From contig CAYJKB010000050.1 of NCBI GenBank assembly GCA_964370625.1, positions 1 through 14,494 on the forward strand: a stretch of 14,494 nt of DNA, read 5' to 3'. Each line of letters starts with the position of its first letter. Positions within the stretch are counted from its first letter, which is position 1. The stretch is from CAYJKB01 sp964370625. GTDB taxonomy: Bacteria; Bacillota; Clostridia; Oscillospirales; Butyricicoccaceae. The notes under the pieces were generated by a model. It ran no database searches. It had not been told where the DNA came from and saw only the letters and a list, made by a program, of their open reading frames with translations. The translations under genes and the position numbers were made by a program. Shown piece by piece: positions 7,682-14,494 of this stretch.

Positions 7682-7710
7682 ATTATACTAATGATAGAAT
7701 GTAAAATCAA
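7682..7710 (-). promoter_or_regulatory. Promoter of the second AraC gene
   Basis: On the minus strand, TTGATT (7705-7710) is followed by a 17-bp spacer and TATAAT (7682-7687). Predicted transcription starts near 7675, giving a leader of about 18 nt that contains the GGAGGT site. This is a good sigma-70-type match. Confidence 0.65.
7692..7700 (+). promoter_or_regulatory. Candidate extended -10 for the sugar-oxidation operon
   Basis: TGATAGAAT matches the extended -10 form TGnTATAAT with one mismatch. It lies inside the minus-strand AraC promoter, so the two would compete for RNA polymerase. The -35 region is only a T run. The start would be near 7707, about 24 nt before the first ATG. Confidence 0.4.
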
Positions 7711-7730
7711 GATAGGAAGTAAATTAATTT

Positions 7731-8579
7731 ATGAATGCAGAATTAAAATGTTTGTCAAAAGGATTTCGCCTTGCAGAAGGTCCTCTATGGTTGAGTGAGT
7801 ATCAAAAGTTAGCATTTATTGATATAGAAGGGAAAAGTGTTTTTATAGCTAGCATTGAAAAAGGAATTGAAAAACATATAGTTTTAAATAATTTTGTTGG
7901 TAGTTTGTTCTTAAAAAATGAAAACACATTAGTGGTTGCAGAAAAAAATCAACTTGTAGAATTTGATTTAAAAAGTAGTAATACAAGTGTATTAGCTTCA
8001 TTCAATATATCAGAAGGACTTAGATTTAATGATGGTAAGTGCGATGATAAGGGCAGAATATGGGTTGGTACAATGGCAATCGACCAATCTAGTGATATTG
8101 CAAAAGGTGGTGGCAGTTTTTATCTTATTGAAAACAATAAAGTTGTTTTTGAAAATGCTGGGTATTCAATCCCAAACGGAATTGCTTTCTTAGATAGCAA
8201 AACTTTTTACCATACAGACACAGCCACAAATTCAATTCAGATTTGTAAATATGATGAAATGAATAAGACATTGCAAAGGGAAAATATTATAGAGTTTTCA
8301 CAATATGCAGGTAGCCCCGATGGGTTTTGTAAAGATGTTGATGGAAATTTGTGGGTTGCACTTTGGGGAGCAGGTAAAGTTGTTTGTATAAATCCAATAA
8401 CAAAGACTGAAATTTATAATATAAATCTACCAGAAAAAAATGTTACTTCTTGTGCATTTGGTGGCAAGGATATGGATACATTATTTATAACAACCGCAGC
8501 AGAAGAAAAGGTACAAGGTGCAGTATATTATATAAAAACAAATACAAAAGGCACTATGGAATATTATTACAAATATTAA
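7731..8579 (+). CDS. SMP-30/gluconolactonase-family sugar lactonase
   Basis: A 282-residue protein of the SMP-30/LRE-like family, six-bladed propellers that hydrolyse aldono-lactones with one divalent metal. The family's metal ligands are in place: Glu16 in AEGPLW, Asn100 or neighbouring residues in RFNDGKCD, Asn149 in IPNG, and Asp197 in SPDG. The DGRIWVGTM-like segment (DKGRIWVGTM, about 106-115) and DVDGNLWVALWG (202-213) are typical blade strands. Length is normal for the family and there is no signal peptide. It is the first gene of the second operon, preceded by AGGAAG 11 nt upstream, and lies 17 nt before the SDR gene. Expected role: opening of the lactone made by the adjacent dehydrogenase. 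The exact sugar lactone is unknown. Confidence 0.88.
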   Translation: MNAELKCLSKGFRLAEGPLWLSEYQKLAFIDIEGKSVFIASIEKGIEKHIVLNNFVGSLFLKNENTLVVAEKNQLVEFDLKSSNTSVLASFNISEGLRFNDGKCDDKGRIWVGTMAIDQSSDIAKGGGSFYLIENNKVVFENAGYSIPNGIAFLDSKTFYHTDTATNSIQICKYDEMNKTLQRENIIEFSQYAGSPDGFCKDVDGNLWVALWGAGKVVCINPITKTEIYNINLPEKNVTSCAFGGKDMDTLFITTAAEEKVQGAVYYIKTNTKGTMEYYYKY

Positions 8580-8581
8580 TA

Positions 8582-8587
8582 GAAGGG
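8582..8587 (+). promoter_or_regulatory. Ribosome-binding site fixing the SDR start
   Basis: GAAGGG lies 9 nt before the ATG at 8597. The frame stays open back to 8450, but that extension overlaps the lactonase gene and reads as a shifted copy of it. Confidence 0.7.
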
Positions 8588-8596
8588 AATATAAGA

Positions 8597-9358
8597 ATGA
8601 AAAATAAGGTGGCGTTAATAACAGGTGGAGCAAAAGGGATTGGTAGGCAAGTGTCTATTTCATTAGCAAAAGAAGGATATGATATAGCTGTAAATTACCA
8701 CTCGACCGAAAGTTTAGCAAAAGAAGTTTGCGAGATTGCAAATGGGTATGGAGTAAGGGCGATAAGTGTTTATGCTGATGTGGGAAATATTAATGATTTA
8801 GAGAAAATGTATGATGAAGTTTATGATAAACTTGGCAGACTAGACTTAGTTGTTAATAATGCAGGGGTGAGTAATGAAGTTTATTTTTTAGATGCAACTG
8901 AAAAAGACTTTGACAGTTTAATGCAAGTTGATTGGAAAGGACTGTTTTTTAGTAGCCAGATTGCTGCTAAGAGAATGATAGAACAAAGTGTTGAAGGAGT
9001 TATTATTAATGTGACTTCTAATCAAGTTGAAGGATGTTGGCCGAGGGCTACTATATATGCTTCTGCAAAAGCAGCAGTATCAAAGTTTACAAAAAATGCA
9101 GCTATGGAACTTTCACAAAAAGGTATAAGGATGGTTGCGATAGCACCAGGATATACAGATGTGGGCTGGGAAAAAGGAGATATAAGGTTACAAGCAGCTG
9201 AAAGGCTACCATTAAAAAGGTTTGCAACAACAGAAGAAATAGCAGAAGGCGTTATATATCTTGCTTCAGATAATGCAAAGTATATTATTGGTACTACATT
9301 AACGATTGATGGTGGGGCAACATTGCCAGTAGTTGCAGCAAACGATTTTGTGGATTAA
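8597..9358 (+). CDS. SDR-family NAD(P)-dependent sugar dehydrogenase
   Basis: A 253-residue classical short-chain dehydrogenase/reductase. The nucleotide-binding motif TGGAKGIG is at 9-16, NNAG at 87-90, catalytic Ser141, and YASAK (Tyr154, Lys158). The PG motif after the active site is at 184-185, and the end LTIDGG is usual. The position that is normally the fourth catalytic residue, Asn in a N-x-x-G segment, is Asp112 here (VDWKGLF). The residue pattern after the first beta strand (NYHSTES) tends toward NADP-type binding, but this is weak. In this operon it would oxidise the sugar to a lactone for the upstream lactonase, or act later on a keto-deoxy acid. It ends 11 nt before the dehydratase gene. 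FabG-like activity is a possible alternative but does not fit the context. Confidence 0.88.
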   Translation: MKNKVALITGGAKGIGRQVSISLAKEGYDIAVNYHSTESLAKEVCEIANGYGVRAISVYADVGNINDLEKMYDEVYDKLGRLDLVVNNAGVSNEVYFLDATEKDFDSLMQVDWKGLFFSSQIAAKRMIEQSVEGVIINVTSNQVEGCWPRATIYASAKAAVSKFTKNAAMELSQKGIRMVAIAPGYTDVGWEKGDIRLQAAERLPLKRFATTEEIAEGVIYLASDNAKYIIGTTLTIDGGATLPVVAANDFVD

Positions 9359-9369
9359 AGGAGAGGTAG

Positions 9370-11156
9370 ATGGAGCATTATAATAAAATATTGCAAGGGG
9401 ATGCTGGTGCATTAAAAAGAGCTTTGTATAAATCGATGGGATACACAGATGATGCACTTAAAAAACCAATTATCGCAATAGTTAATAGCTATACAAACGC
9501 AACACCTGGGCATTATAATTTGAATGATATTGCTCAGCATGTGCAAAAAGGTATTGAAACAAATGGTGGTACTGCAATGGTTTTTGGAACTATTGCTCCA
9601 TGCGATGGAATAGCCGAAGGACATGAAGGGATGAGGTATATTCTTCCTAGTAGAGATTTAATAACCTNNNNNNNNNNNNNNNNNNNNNNNNNNNNNNNNN
9701 NNNNNNNNNNNNNNNNNNNNNNNNNNNNNNNNNNNNNNNNNNNNNNNNNNNNNNNNNNNNNNNNNNNCTTCCTAGTAGAGATTTAATAACCTCAAGTATA
9801 GAATGTATGGTGAAAGCACATAAATTTGATGGAATGGTTTTGCTTGGTAGTTGCGATAAAATTGTGCCAGGAATGCTTATGGCAGCAGCAAGGCTTAATA
9901 TACCAGCTATTTTTTGTAATAGTGGTCCAATGATGCCAGCTGTTTATAAAGGTAAGCATTGGGATGGCAATATTGTAACAGAGGCAATAGGGTGGAAAAA
10001 AAGAGGTGAAATTAATGAAGCTGAATTTCTTGAAATAGAGAATTTAGCAGAGCCTTGCGTTGGAAGCTGCGCAATGTTAGGTACAGCTAATACAATGGGG
10101 TGCTTAGCAGAAGCGATGGGAATGAGCTTGTTAGGTAGTGCGGTAATTCCAGCTATATATTCAAAGCGTATGTCCGTAGCGTTTGAAACTGGCACAGCAA
10201 TAATGGAATTAGTTAGAAATAAAGTAAATGCTAGAGATATTATAACAAAAGAGGCAATTGAAAATGCAATAACAGTGCTTATGGGAATTGGTGGCTCAAC
10301 AAACGCAATTATGCATCTTCAAGCTATACATAAGGAAGCAGCTCTTGGTGATTTAAAACTTTCCACTTTTGATAAACTAAGCAAAACAGTGCCACAAGTT
10401 GCATCCGTTTATCCAGCATCGAAATATGATATGGTGGACTTTTATGATGCTGGTGGAGTTCCTGCAGTAATGAAGTCTTTGGAAAGTGTTATAAATGGTG
10501 AATGTTTAACAGTTTCAGGCAAAACTGTTTCCGAAAATTTGAAATGTATTGAGTCTAGTGAATATACCGATATAATTAAGTCGATGGATATGCCGTTTTG
10601 CGAAAATGGAGGAATTGCTGTAGTGGAGGGAAATCTAGCACCATTAGGTGCAATTTGTAAGCCAGCAGCAATACCAAAACATTTGCAAAACTACACAGGA
10701 AAAGCTAGGGTTTTTTCTAGTGAAGATGAGGCTTGCGAAGCGATATTAAATGGTGATATTTCACCAGGTACAGCCATTGTGTTAAGGTATGAGGGACCAA
10801 AGGGTGGGCCTGGAATGCCTGAAATGTATAGACCCATGAAATCTTTGGAAGGTATGGGACTTTCAGATAGTTGTGCAATTATTACAGATGGAAGATTTTC
10901 AGGTTCTAATAGAGGTCTTTTTGTAGGACATATATCTCCTGAAGCATATGAGGGTGGATATATTGCATTTATAGAAAATGGAGATTTAATTAGTATTGAT
11001 ATTGAAAATAGAAGTATATCACTATTAGTAGATGAAGAGGTAATTATAAAAAGAAAAGAAAACTGGGTACGTGTAGAAAAAACAGTTCCAGATGGATACC
11101 TAAACACGTATAGAAAAATTAGTAAATCAGCAGCAGAGGGTGCTGTTGTAGAATAA
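9370..11156 (+). CDS. IlvD/Edd-family dehydratase, probable sugar-acid dehydratase
   Basis: An iron-sulfur dehydratase. As printed it is cut by 100 N at 9668-9767, but the flanks share 25 identical bases. Collapsing them gives one frame of 553 residues, normal for the family. Conserved cysteines that can bind the cluster are Cys78 (PCDGIAEGHEGM), Cys120 (SCDKIVPGM) and Cys188/192 (EPCVGSCAML). Early on it has TPGHYNL (45-51), like E. coli IlvD, not the TPCN form of the [2Fe-2S] arabinonate and xylonate dehydratases. GGSTNA, EGPKGGPGMPEM and TDGRFSGSNRG are the usual later motifs. IlvD itself makes branched-chain amino-acid precursors, but no other ilv gene is nearby. The lactonase and SDR upstream favour aldonate dehydration to a 2-keto-3-deoxy acid. 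AAAGGAGAGG precedes the ATG. Sequence alone cannot exclude IlvD activity. Confidence 0.88.
9643..9667 (+). repeat. 25-bp contig-end duplicate, left copy
   Basis: Identical to 9768-9792 (starting CTTCCTAGTAG). The two copies abut the two sides of the N run, as expected for unmerged overlapping contig ends. Confidence 0.93.
9668..9767. other. Assembly gap of 100 N (spurious)
   Basis: Exactly 100 N. Removing them plus one 25-bp flank (125 bases in total) puts the two parts of the dehydratase in the same frame, and the joined segment PSRDLITSSIE matches the family. No sequence need be missing. Confidence 0.93.
9768..9792 (+). repeat. 25-bp contig-end duplicate, right copy
   Basis: Identical to 9643-9667. 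It should be collapsed when the dehydratase is translated. Confidence 0.93.
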
Positions 11157-11167
11157 TAAAAAGTTTA

Positions 11168-11173
11168 GAGAGG
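11168..11173 (+). promoter_or_regulatory. Ribosome-binding site upstream of the RraA-family gene
   Basis: GAGAGG ends only 1 nt before an ATG at 11175 and 13 nt before the in-frame ATG at 11187. The first spacing is too short for normal initiation, so 11187 is preferred, though neither is ideal. Confidence 0.5.
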
Positions 11174-11186
11174 AATGGAAATAAAT

Positions 11187-11879
11187 ATGCAAATTCAATG
11201 GAACAATGATAATGAGCTATTTAAAATAATGAAATCAGAGCTTTACACAGCTGTTATTGGAGATATTTTAGATAAAATGGGATATTATCATCAATTTTTA
11301 CCATCAAAAGTTCAGCCGATGGAAGACAATATGGTTGTGGCAGGTAGAGCAATGACTGTGCTTGAAGCAGACACATTTGAGGAGCTGAGTAATGGACAAA
11401 ACCCAATACTAAGAAAACCTTTCGGATTAATGCTCGAAGCATTAGATGATTTAAAAGAAAATGAAGTGTATATTTGCACAGGTTCATCACCTACATACGC
11501 CTTAGTTGGCGAAATAATGTGTACCAGAATGAAAATTTTAAAGGCAGCTGGAGCTGTTGTAAATGGATTTCATCGTGATACTAAAGGAATATTAGAACTA
11601 GATTTCCCTTGTTTTTCTTATGGTAGATATGCTCAAGACCAAGCACCAAGAGGCAAAGTTATAGATTTCCGTGTACCAATAGAAATAGAGGGTGTTAGAG
11701 TAAATCCAGGTGATATTGTTTTTGGCGATTTAGATGGTGTATTAATTATTCCAAAGGAGGTAGAAAAAGAAGTTATTCAAAAAGCATATGAAAAAGCAGT
11801 TGGAGAGAAAACGGTTGGTGAATGTATAAGAGCTGGTATGGGAGCAAAAGAAGCTTTTGATACATATGGAATTATGTAA
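11187..11879 (+). CDS. RraA/HMG-CHA aldolase-family protein, putative sugar-acid aldolase
   Basis: A 230-residue member of the RraA-like family, which includes class II 4-hydroxy-4-methyl-2-oxoglutarate/4-carboxy-4-hydroxy-2-oxoadipate aldolases and the RNase E inhibitor RraA. Features seen are a GEIMCTRMK segment (108-116), NGFHRDTKGI (126-135) with the Arg130-Asp131 pair, and GDIVFGDLDGVLIIP (175-189). The Arg-Asp pair and the upstream GE are the residues linked to pyruvate aldolase activity and metal binding. Position in the operon, directly after the dehydratase, makes it the only visible candidate to cleave the 2-keto-3-deoxy acid. The older name demethylmenaquinone methyltransferase is misleading for this family. 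The start could also be 11175, adding four residues. The family is confident; the reaction is inferred. Confidence 0.82.
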   Translation: MQIQWNNDNELFKIMKSELYTAVIGDILDKMGYYHQFLPSKVQPMEDNMVVAGRAMTVLEADTFEELSNGQNPILRKPFGLMLEALDDLKENEVYICTGSSPTYALVGEIMCTRMKILKAAGAVVNGFHRDTKGILELDFPCFSYGRYAQDQAPRGKVIDFRVPIEIEGVRVNPGDIVFGDLDGVLIIPKEVEKEVIQKAYEKAVGEKTVGECIRAGMGAKEAFDTYGIM

Positions 11880-11912
11880 AATAAAATTATAAAATATGAG
11901 GAGAAAATACTT

Positions 11913-13367
11913 ATGAAAGAAAGAGTTAAAAAAGTAGCAACAGAAAAACAGGCAGTCTTGGCGGTTATATCTATTCTATTGGCATTAATTATTGGCTTTG
12001 CAGTATTAAAAATTGATGGGATTATTATGCTAACAATAGCAACAATTATTTCTGCAATTTTTGCATATTCTCTAGGGTATTCTTGGGAAGATATGATGAA
12101 AGCTGTTTCAGCGAAAATATCTGAAGCAGTTCCAGCAATACTTATTTTATTAAGCATTGGTGTACTAGTAGGAACTTGGATGGCATCAGGTACTATACCA
12201 GCGATGATTTACTATGGGTTACAAGTTGTAAATCCTCAATATCTATTTGTTACAGCATTTTTAGTTTGTACAGTTATATCAATTGCAACAGGTACATCAT
12301 GGGGAACGGTTGGTACAATTGGTGTTGCATTAATAGGTGTTGGTATTGGACTTGATATATCATTACCTATGGTTGCAGGTGCAGTTATCTCAGGTGCGTA
12401 TTTTGGTGATAAAATGTCACCACTTTCTGATACAACTAATATGGCGGCACTAGCTGCAAAAGCAAATTTATATGATCATATTAAACAAATGTTTGTAACA
12501 ACTGTTCCTGCTATGATTATTGCATGTATAGTGTTTACTGTTTGGGGGTTAAATATTGATGTTACAACATTAAATTCAGAAATTTATACAAATATGCTTG
12601 CAGACCTTTCAGCAAATTTTGATTTTAATATTTTATTACTATTACCACCTGTAATTGTTATTTTAGGTGCAATTACTAAAAAACCAACAGTACCAGCATT
12701 AATTGCTTCTTCAGCAGTTGCTATCTTACTAGCTATATTCGTGCAAGGATTTGATTTGAATGTTGCAATGAATGCTGCAAAATCAGGATTTAATGCAGGT
12801 GTAGCTTTTGCAGGAGTAGAGTTTTCACCAGAAGTGTTAACTTTATTAAACAGGGGTGGTGCAACTTCAATGTATGAAGGCTCTATTTATGTAGTAGTTG
12901 CTTTTGCATTCGGAGGTATTTTACAGCTAACAAATTGTTTAGAAATAGCACTTCGCAAAGTTATGAAACCTTTAAAAACTCCAAGAAGTTTTGTTAATGC
13001 AGCAGGGTTTTCAGCAGCTACAATAGTTGCTATTGCACAAAACTCATATATTTCTTATTTCTTAGTATCAAATATATTTGGCAAAAAATTCAAAGATTAC
13101 AACTTAAAAGAACAAAATTTATCTCGCGTTTTAGAAGATTTTGTTACAGTAACAGAGGGCTTAATGCCTTGGACAGTTTCAGGTATATATATGGCAACAA
13201 CATTAGGCGTTGCAACGATGGATTATCTTCCGTTCGCTGTATTTAATTATTCTTGTACAATAATTTCTATTATTTATGCTTTAACATATGATTCGATTGG
13301 CAAATTTGCCTTTTCTTACAAAGATAAAAATAATGAAGAAAAAGTTGATAGCATTAATGTAGCATAA
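11913..13367 (+). CDS. NhaC/MleN-family Na+/H+ antiporter
   Basis: A 484-residue polytopic membrane protein with about 11-12 hydrophobic segments, the normal size for the NhaC family. Diagnostic stretches are SGTIPAMIYYG (92-102), GTSWGTVGTIG (127-137) and GAYFGDKMSPLSDTTNMA (161-178). GAGGAG lies 9 nt before the ATG, and the gene follows the aldolase-like gene by 33 nt, so it is probably the last gene of the sugar-oxidation operon. The family contains Na+/H+ antiporters and MleN, which couples malate uptake to lactate export. Here it may balance Na+/H+ during acid formation or carry an organic acid made by or feeding the pathway. The sequence does not decide between these. Confidence 0.87.
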   Translation: MKERVKKVATEKQAVLAVISILLALIIGFAVLKIDGIIMLTIATIISAIFAYSLGYSWEDMMKAVSAKISEAVPAILILLSIGVLVGTWMASGTIPAMIYYGLQVVNPQYLFVTAFLVCTVISIATGTSWGTVGTIGVALIGVGIGLDISLPMVAGAVISGAYFGDKMSPLSDTTNMAALAAKANLYDHIKQMFVTTVPAMIIACIVFTVWGLNIDVTTLNSEIYTNMLADLSANFDFNILLLLPPVIVILGAITKKPTVPALIASSAVAILLAIFVQGFDLNVAMNAAKSGFNAGVAFAGVEFSPEVLTLLNRGGATSMYEGSIYVVVAFAFGGILQLTNCLEIALRKVMKPLKTPRSFVNAAGFSAATIVAIAQNSYISYFLVSNIFGKKFKDYNLKEQNLSRVLEDFVTVTEGLMPWTVSGIYMATTLGVATMDYLPFAVFNYSCTIISIIYALTYDSIGKFAFSYKDKNNEEKVDSINVA

Positions 13368-13411
13368 CACTAAAAAATATAATTTTAAAACTCGAATTCA
13401 AATTAAAAAAG

Positions 13412-13452
13412 TTTTATGCCTTTTGCTAGTATTTCTAACAAAAGGCATAAAA
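13412..13452. promoter_or_regulatory. Hairpin before the PLP-enzyme gene
   Basis: A perfect 14-bp stem (TTTTATGCCTTTTG at 13412-13425 with its complement at 13439-13452) has a 13-nt loop and ends 7 nt before the ribosome-binding site of the next gene. On the plus strand it is followed by ATATAT, not a T run. It may be a weak terminator of the antiporter operon or a leader structure affecting translation of the next gene. Confidence 0.5.
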
Positions 13453-13475
13453 TATATAGAAAGGAATGAATTATT

Positions 13476-14494
13476 ATGAATAATAAAAACTATAATATGG
13501 ATATAAATATTTGCCAACACGATTTTGAAAATAATGAAAACTATTATGGAGCAGTAACACCACCCATTGTTCAAACAACATTGTTTTCTTATAAAACATA
13601 TGATGAATTTATAAGTGCTATTACAAATGAAAGAGAAAACTATGTATATTCAAGAGGTGTAAATCCAACAACAGAAATTCTTGAAAAAAAATTAGCAGAA
13701 CTTGAAAGAGGAGAGCGTGCTAAAGTTTTTGCTTCTGGAATGGGAGCTATATCAGCAACATTGTTTACATTATTAAAATCAGGCGACCATGTTTTACTGG
13801 TTAATAATGTTTATGGTCCTGCTACTTCATATTGTGGCGTTTTGGAAAAATATGGTGTAGAAAATAGTAATGTTTTTGTGAAAGAAGCATCAGAAATTGA
13901 GGGGTATATAAAAGAAAATACAAAATTAATATATTTTGAATCCCCATCAACACAAATGATGTATATGCTGGATTTAGATGAAATTTCAAAAATTGCAAAA
14001 AAACATAATATTTTAACAATGACAGATAACACATGGGCAACTCCTTTATATCAAAAACCAATATTACATGGTATTGATATAGTTGTACATTCTTGTACAA
14101 AATATATTGGTGGACATAGCGATGTTTTAGCAGGAGTCGTTGTATCCACAAATGAAATTGTTGATAAGATTTTTGAAATTGGACATCAATTTAGTGGTGC
14201 AGCAATAAGCCCGATGAATGCATGGTTACTAATAAGAGGCTTACGTACTTTGGCAGCAAGGCTGGAATTTCAGAAAAAAACTACGCAAGAGGCAATTAAA
14301 ATGCTTCAAGCACATCCTGCAGTAATAAAAATTAATCACCCACAATGCTTTGAAGGAACGCAAAAGCGATTAGCAGAAAAATATTTATCTGGATACACAA
14401 GCTTACTTTCAATTGAAATAAATACAGATGATTTGCAAAAAATAAAAAATGTAGTTGATAGCTGTAAGCTATTCCAAATAGGAGTGAGCTGGGG
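13476..14494 (+). CDS. Cys/Met-metabolism PLP enzyme, partial (window end)
   Basis: The reading frame begins at an ATG with AAAGGA 10 nt upstream and is still open at the last base, giving 339 complete codons. Members are usually 380-400 residues, so roughly 45-60 are missing. It is a trans-sulfuration-type PLP enzyme (cystathionine gamma-synthase, cystathionine beta-lyase or methionine gamma-lyase class). Visible motifs are YSRGVNPTT (58-66), SGMGA (87-91, phosphate binding), Tyr113, Asp184 in TMTDNTWATP, and SCTKYIGGHSD with Lys209 as the Schiff-base lysine. The final GVSWG is the start of the family's GVSWGGFES segment. It probably acts on sulfur amino acids in the cytoplasm. It is set apart from the antiporter gene by 108 bp with a hairpin, so it may not belong to the sugar operon. 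The exact member cannot be told from sequence. Confidence 0.88.
   Translation, partial: MNNKNYNMDINICQHDFENNENYYGAVTPPIVQTTLFSYKTYDEFISAITNERENYVYSRGVNPTTEILEKKLAELERGERAKVFASGMGAISATLFTLLKSGDHVLLVNNVYGPATSYCGVLEKYGVENSNVFVKEASEIEGYIKENTKLIYFESPSTQMMYMLDLDEISKIAKKHNILTMTDNTWATPLYQKPILHGIDIVVHSCTKYIGGHSDVLAGVVVSTNEIVDKIFEIGHQFSGAAISPMNAWLLIRGLRTLAARLEFQKKTTQEAIKMLQAHPAVIKINHPQCFEGTQKRLAEKYLSGYTSLLSIEINTDDLQKIKNVVDSCKLFQIGVSW

Noticed and set aside
8450..8596. A 49-residue N-terminal extension of the SDR overlapping the lactonase gene
   Set aside because: The extension is an out-of-frame reading of the lactonase 3' end. The SDR fold begins right after the ATG at 8597, which has its own ribosome-binding site.
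9807..11156. A separate dehydratase starting at 9807
   Set aside because: It continues the gene that starts at 9370; the frames join after collapse of the 25-bp duplicate.
13811..14151. Two overlapping leftward open frames inside the PLP-enzyme gene
   Set aside because: They are antisense shadows of a frame that carries all the PLP-enzyme motifs.
1..14494. CRISPR arrays, tRNA or rRNA genes, insertion sequences, phage or defence genes, riboswitches
   Set aside because: No regularly spaced repeats, no tRNA-like cloverleaf, no transposase or integrase motifs, and no recognisable riboswitch core were found on reading either strand.

Overview
This is an A+T-rich window with strong AGGAGG-type ribosome-binding sites, short intergenic spacers and two AraC-type regulators. 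It also carries a dicluster ferredoxin-like protein of a kind common in anaerobes. Together these suggest a strictly anaerobic low-GC Firmicute (Clostridia, perhaps Lachnospirales), but I cannot name a genus from the sequence alone. Two runs of exactly 100 N show that it is a scaffold from a draft assembly or MAG. Both gaps are false: the same 55 bp (first gap) or 25 bp (second gap) lies on each side, and collapsing the copies restores one continuous reading frame in each case.

Layout. Positions 1-800 hold a hairpin, a 5'-truncated MgtC-family membrane gene and a terminator. A leftward AraC regulator (805-1887) is divergent from a rightward group (2169-6620): an MFS transporter, an intracellular GH35-like/DUF5597 glycosidase and a 4Fe-4S dicluster protein, closed by a strong terminator at 6670-6718. 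A second leftward AraC regulator (6863-7657) is divergent from a second rightward operon (7731-13367): an SMP-30/gluconolactonase-family lactonase, an SDR dehydrogenase, an IlvD/Edd-family dehydratase, an RraA/HMG-aldolase-family protein and an NhaC-family antiporter. After a hairpin, a Cys/Met-metabolism PLP enzyme (13476 onward) runs off the window end.

How the genes may work together (inference). The MFS protein would import a glycoside or oligosaccharide, and the signal-less glycosidase would release a sugar in the cytoplasm. The SDR would oxidise the sugar to a lactone, the SMP-30 protein would open it to an aldonate, and the IlvD-family enzyme would dehydrate that to a 2-keto-3-deoxy acid. 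The RraA-family protein is the only candidate to cleave that acid to pyruvate and an aldehyde. No sugar kinase and no DapA- or KdgA-type aldolase is visible, so this looks like a non-phosphorylative oxidative sugar route with an unusual last step. The NhaC-family protein may handle Na+/H+ or, like MleN, exchange an organic acid. The ferredoxin-like protein has no obvious role in such a route. The substrate cannot be read from the sequence; galactose, L-arabinose, L-fucose or a related sugar are all possible.
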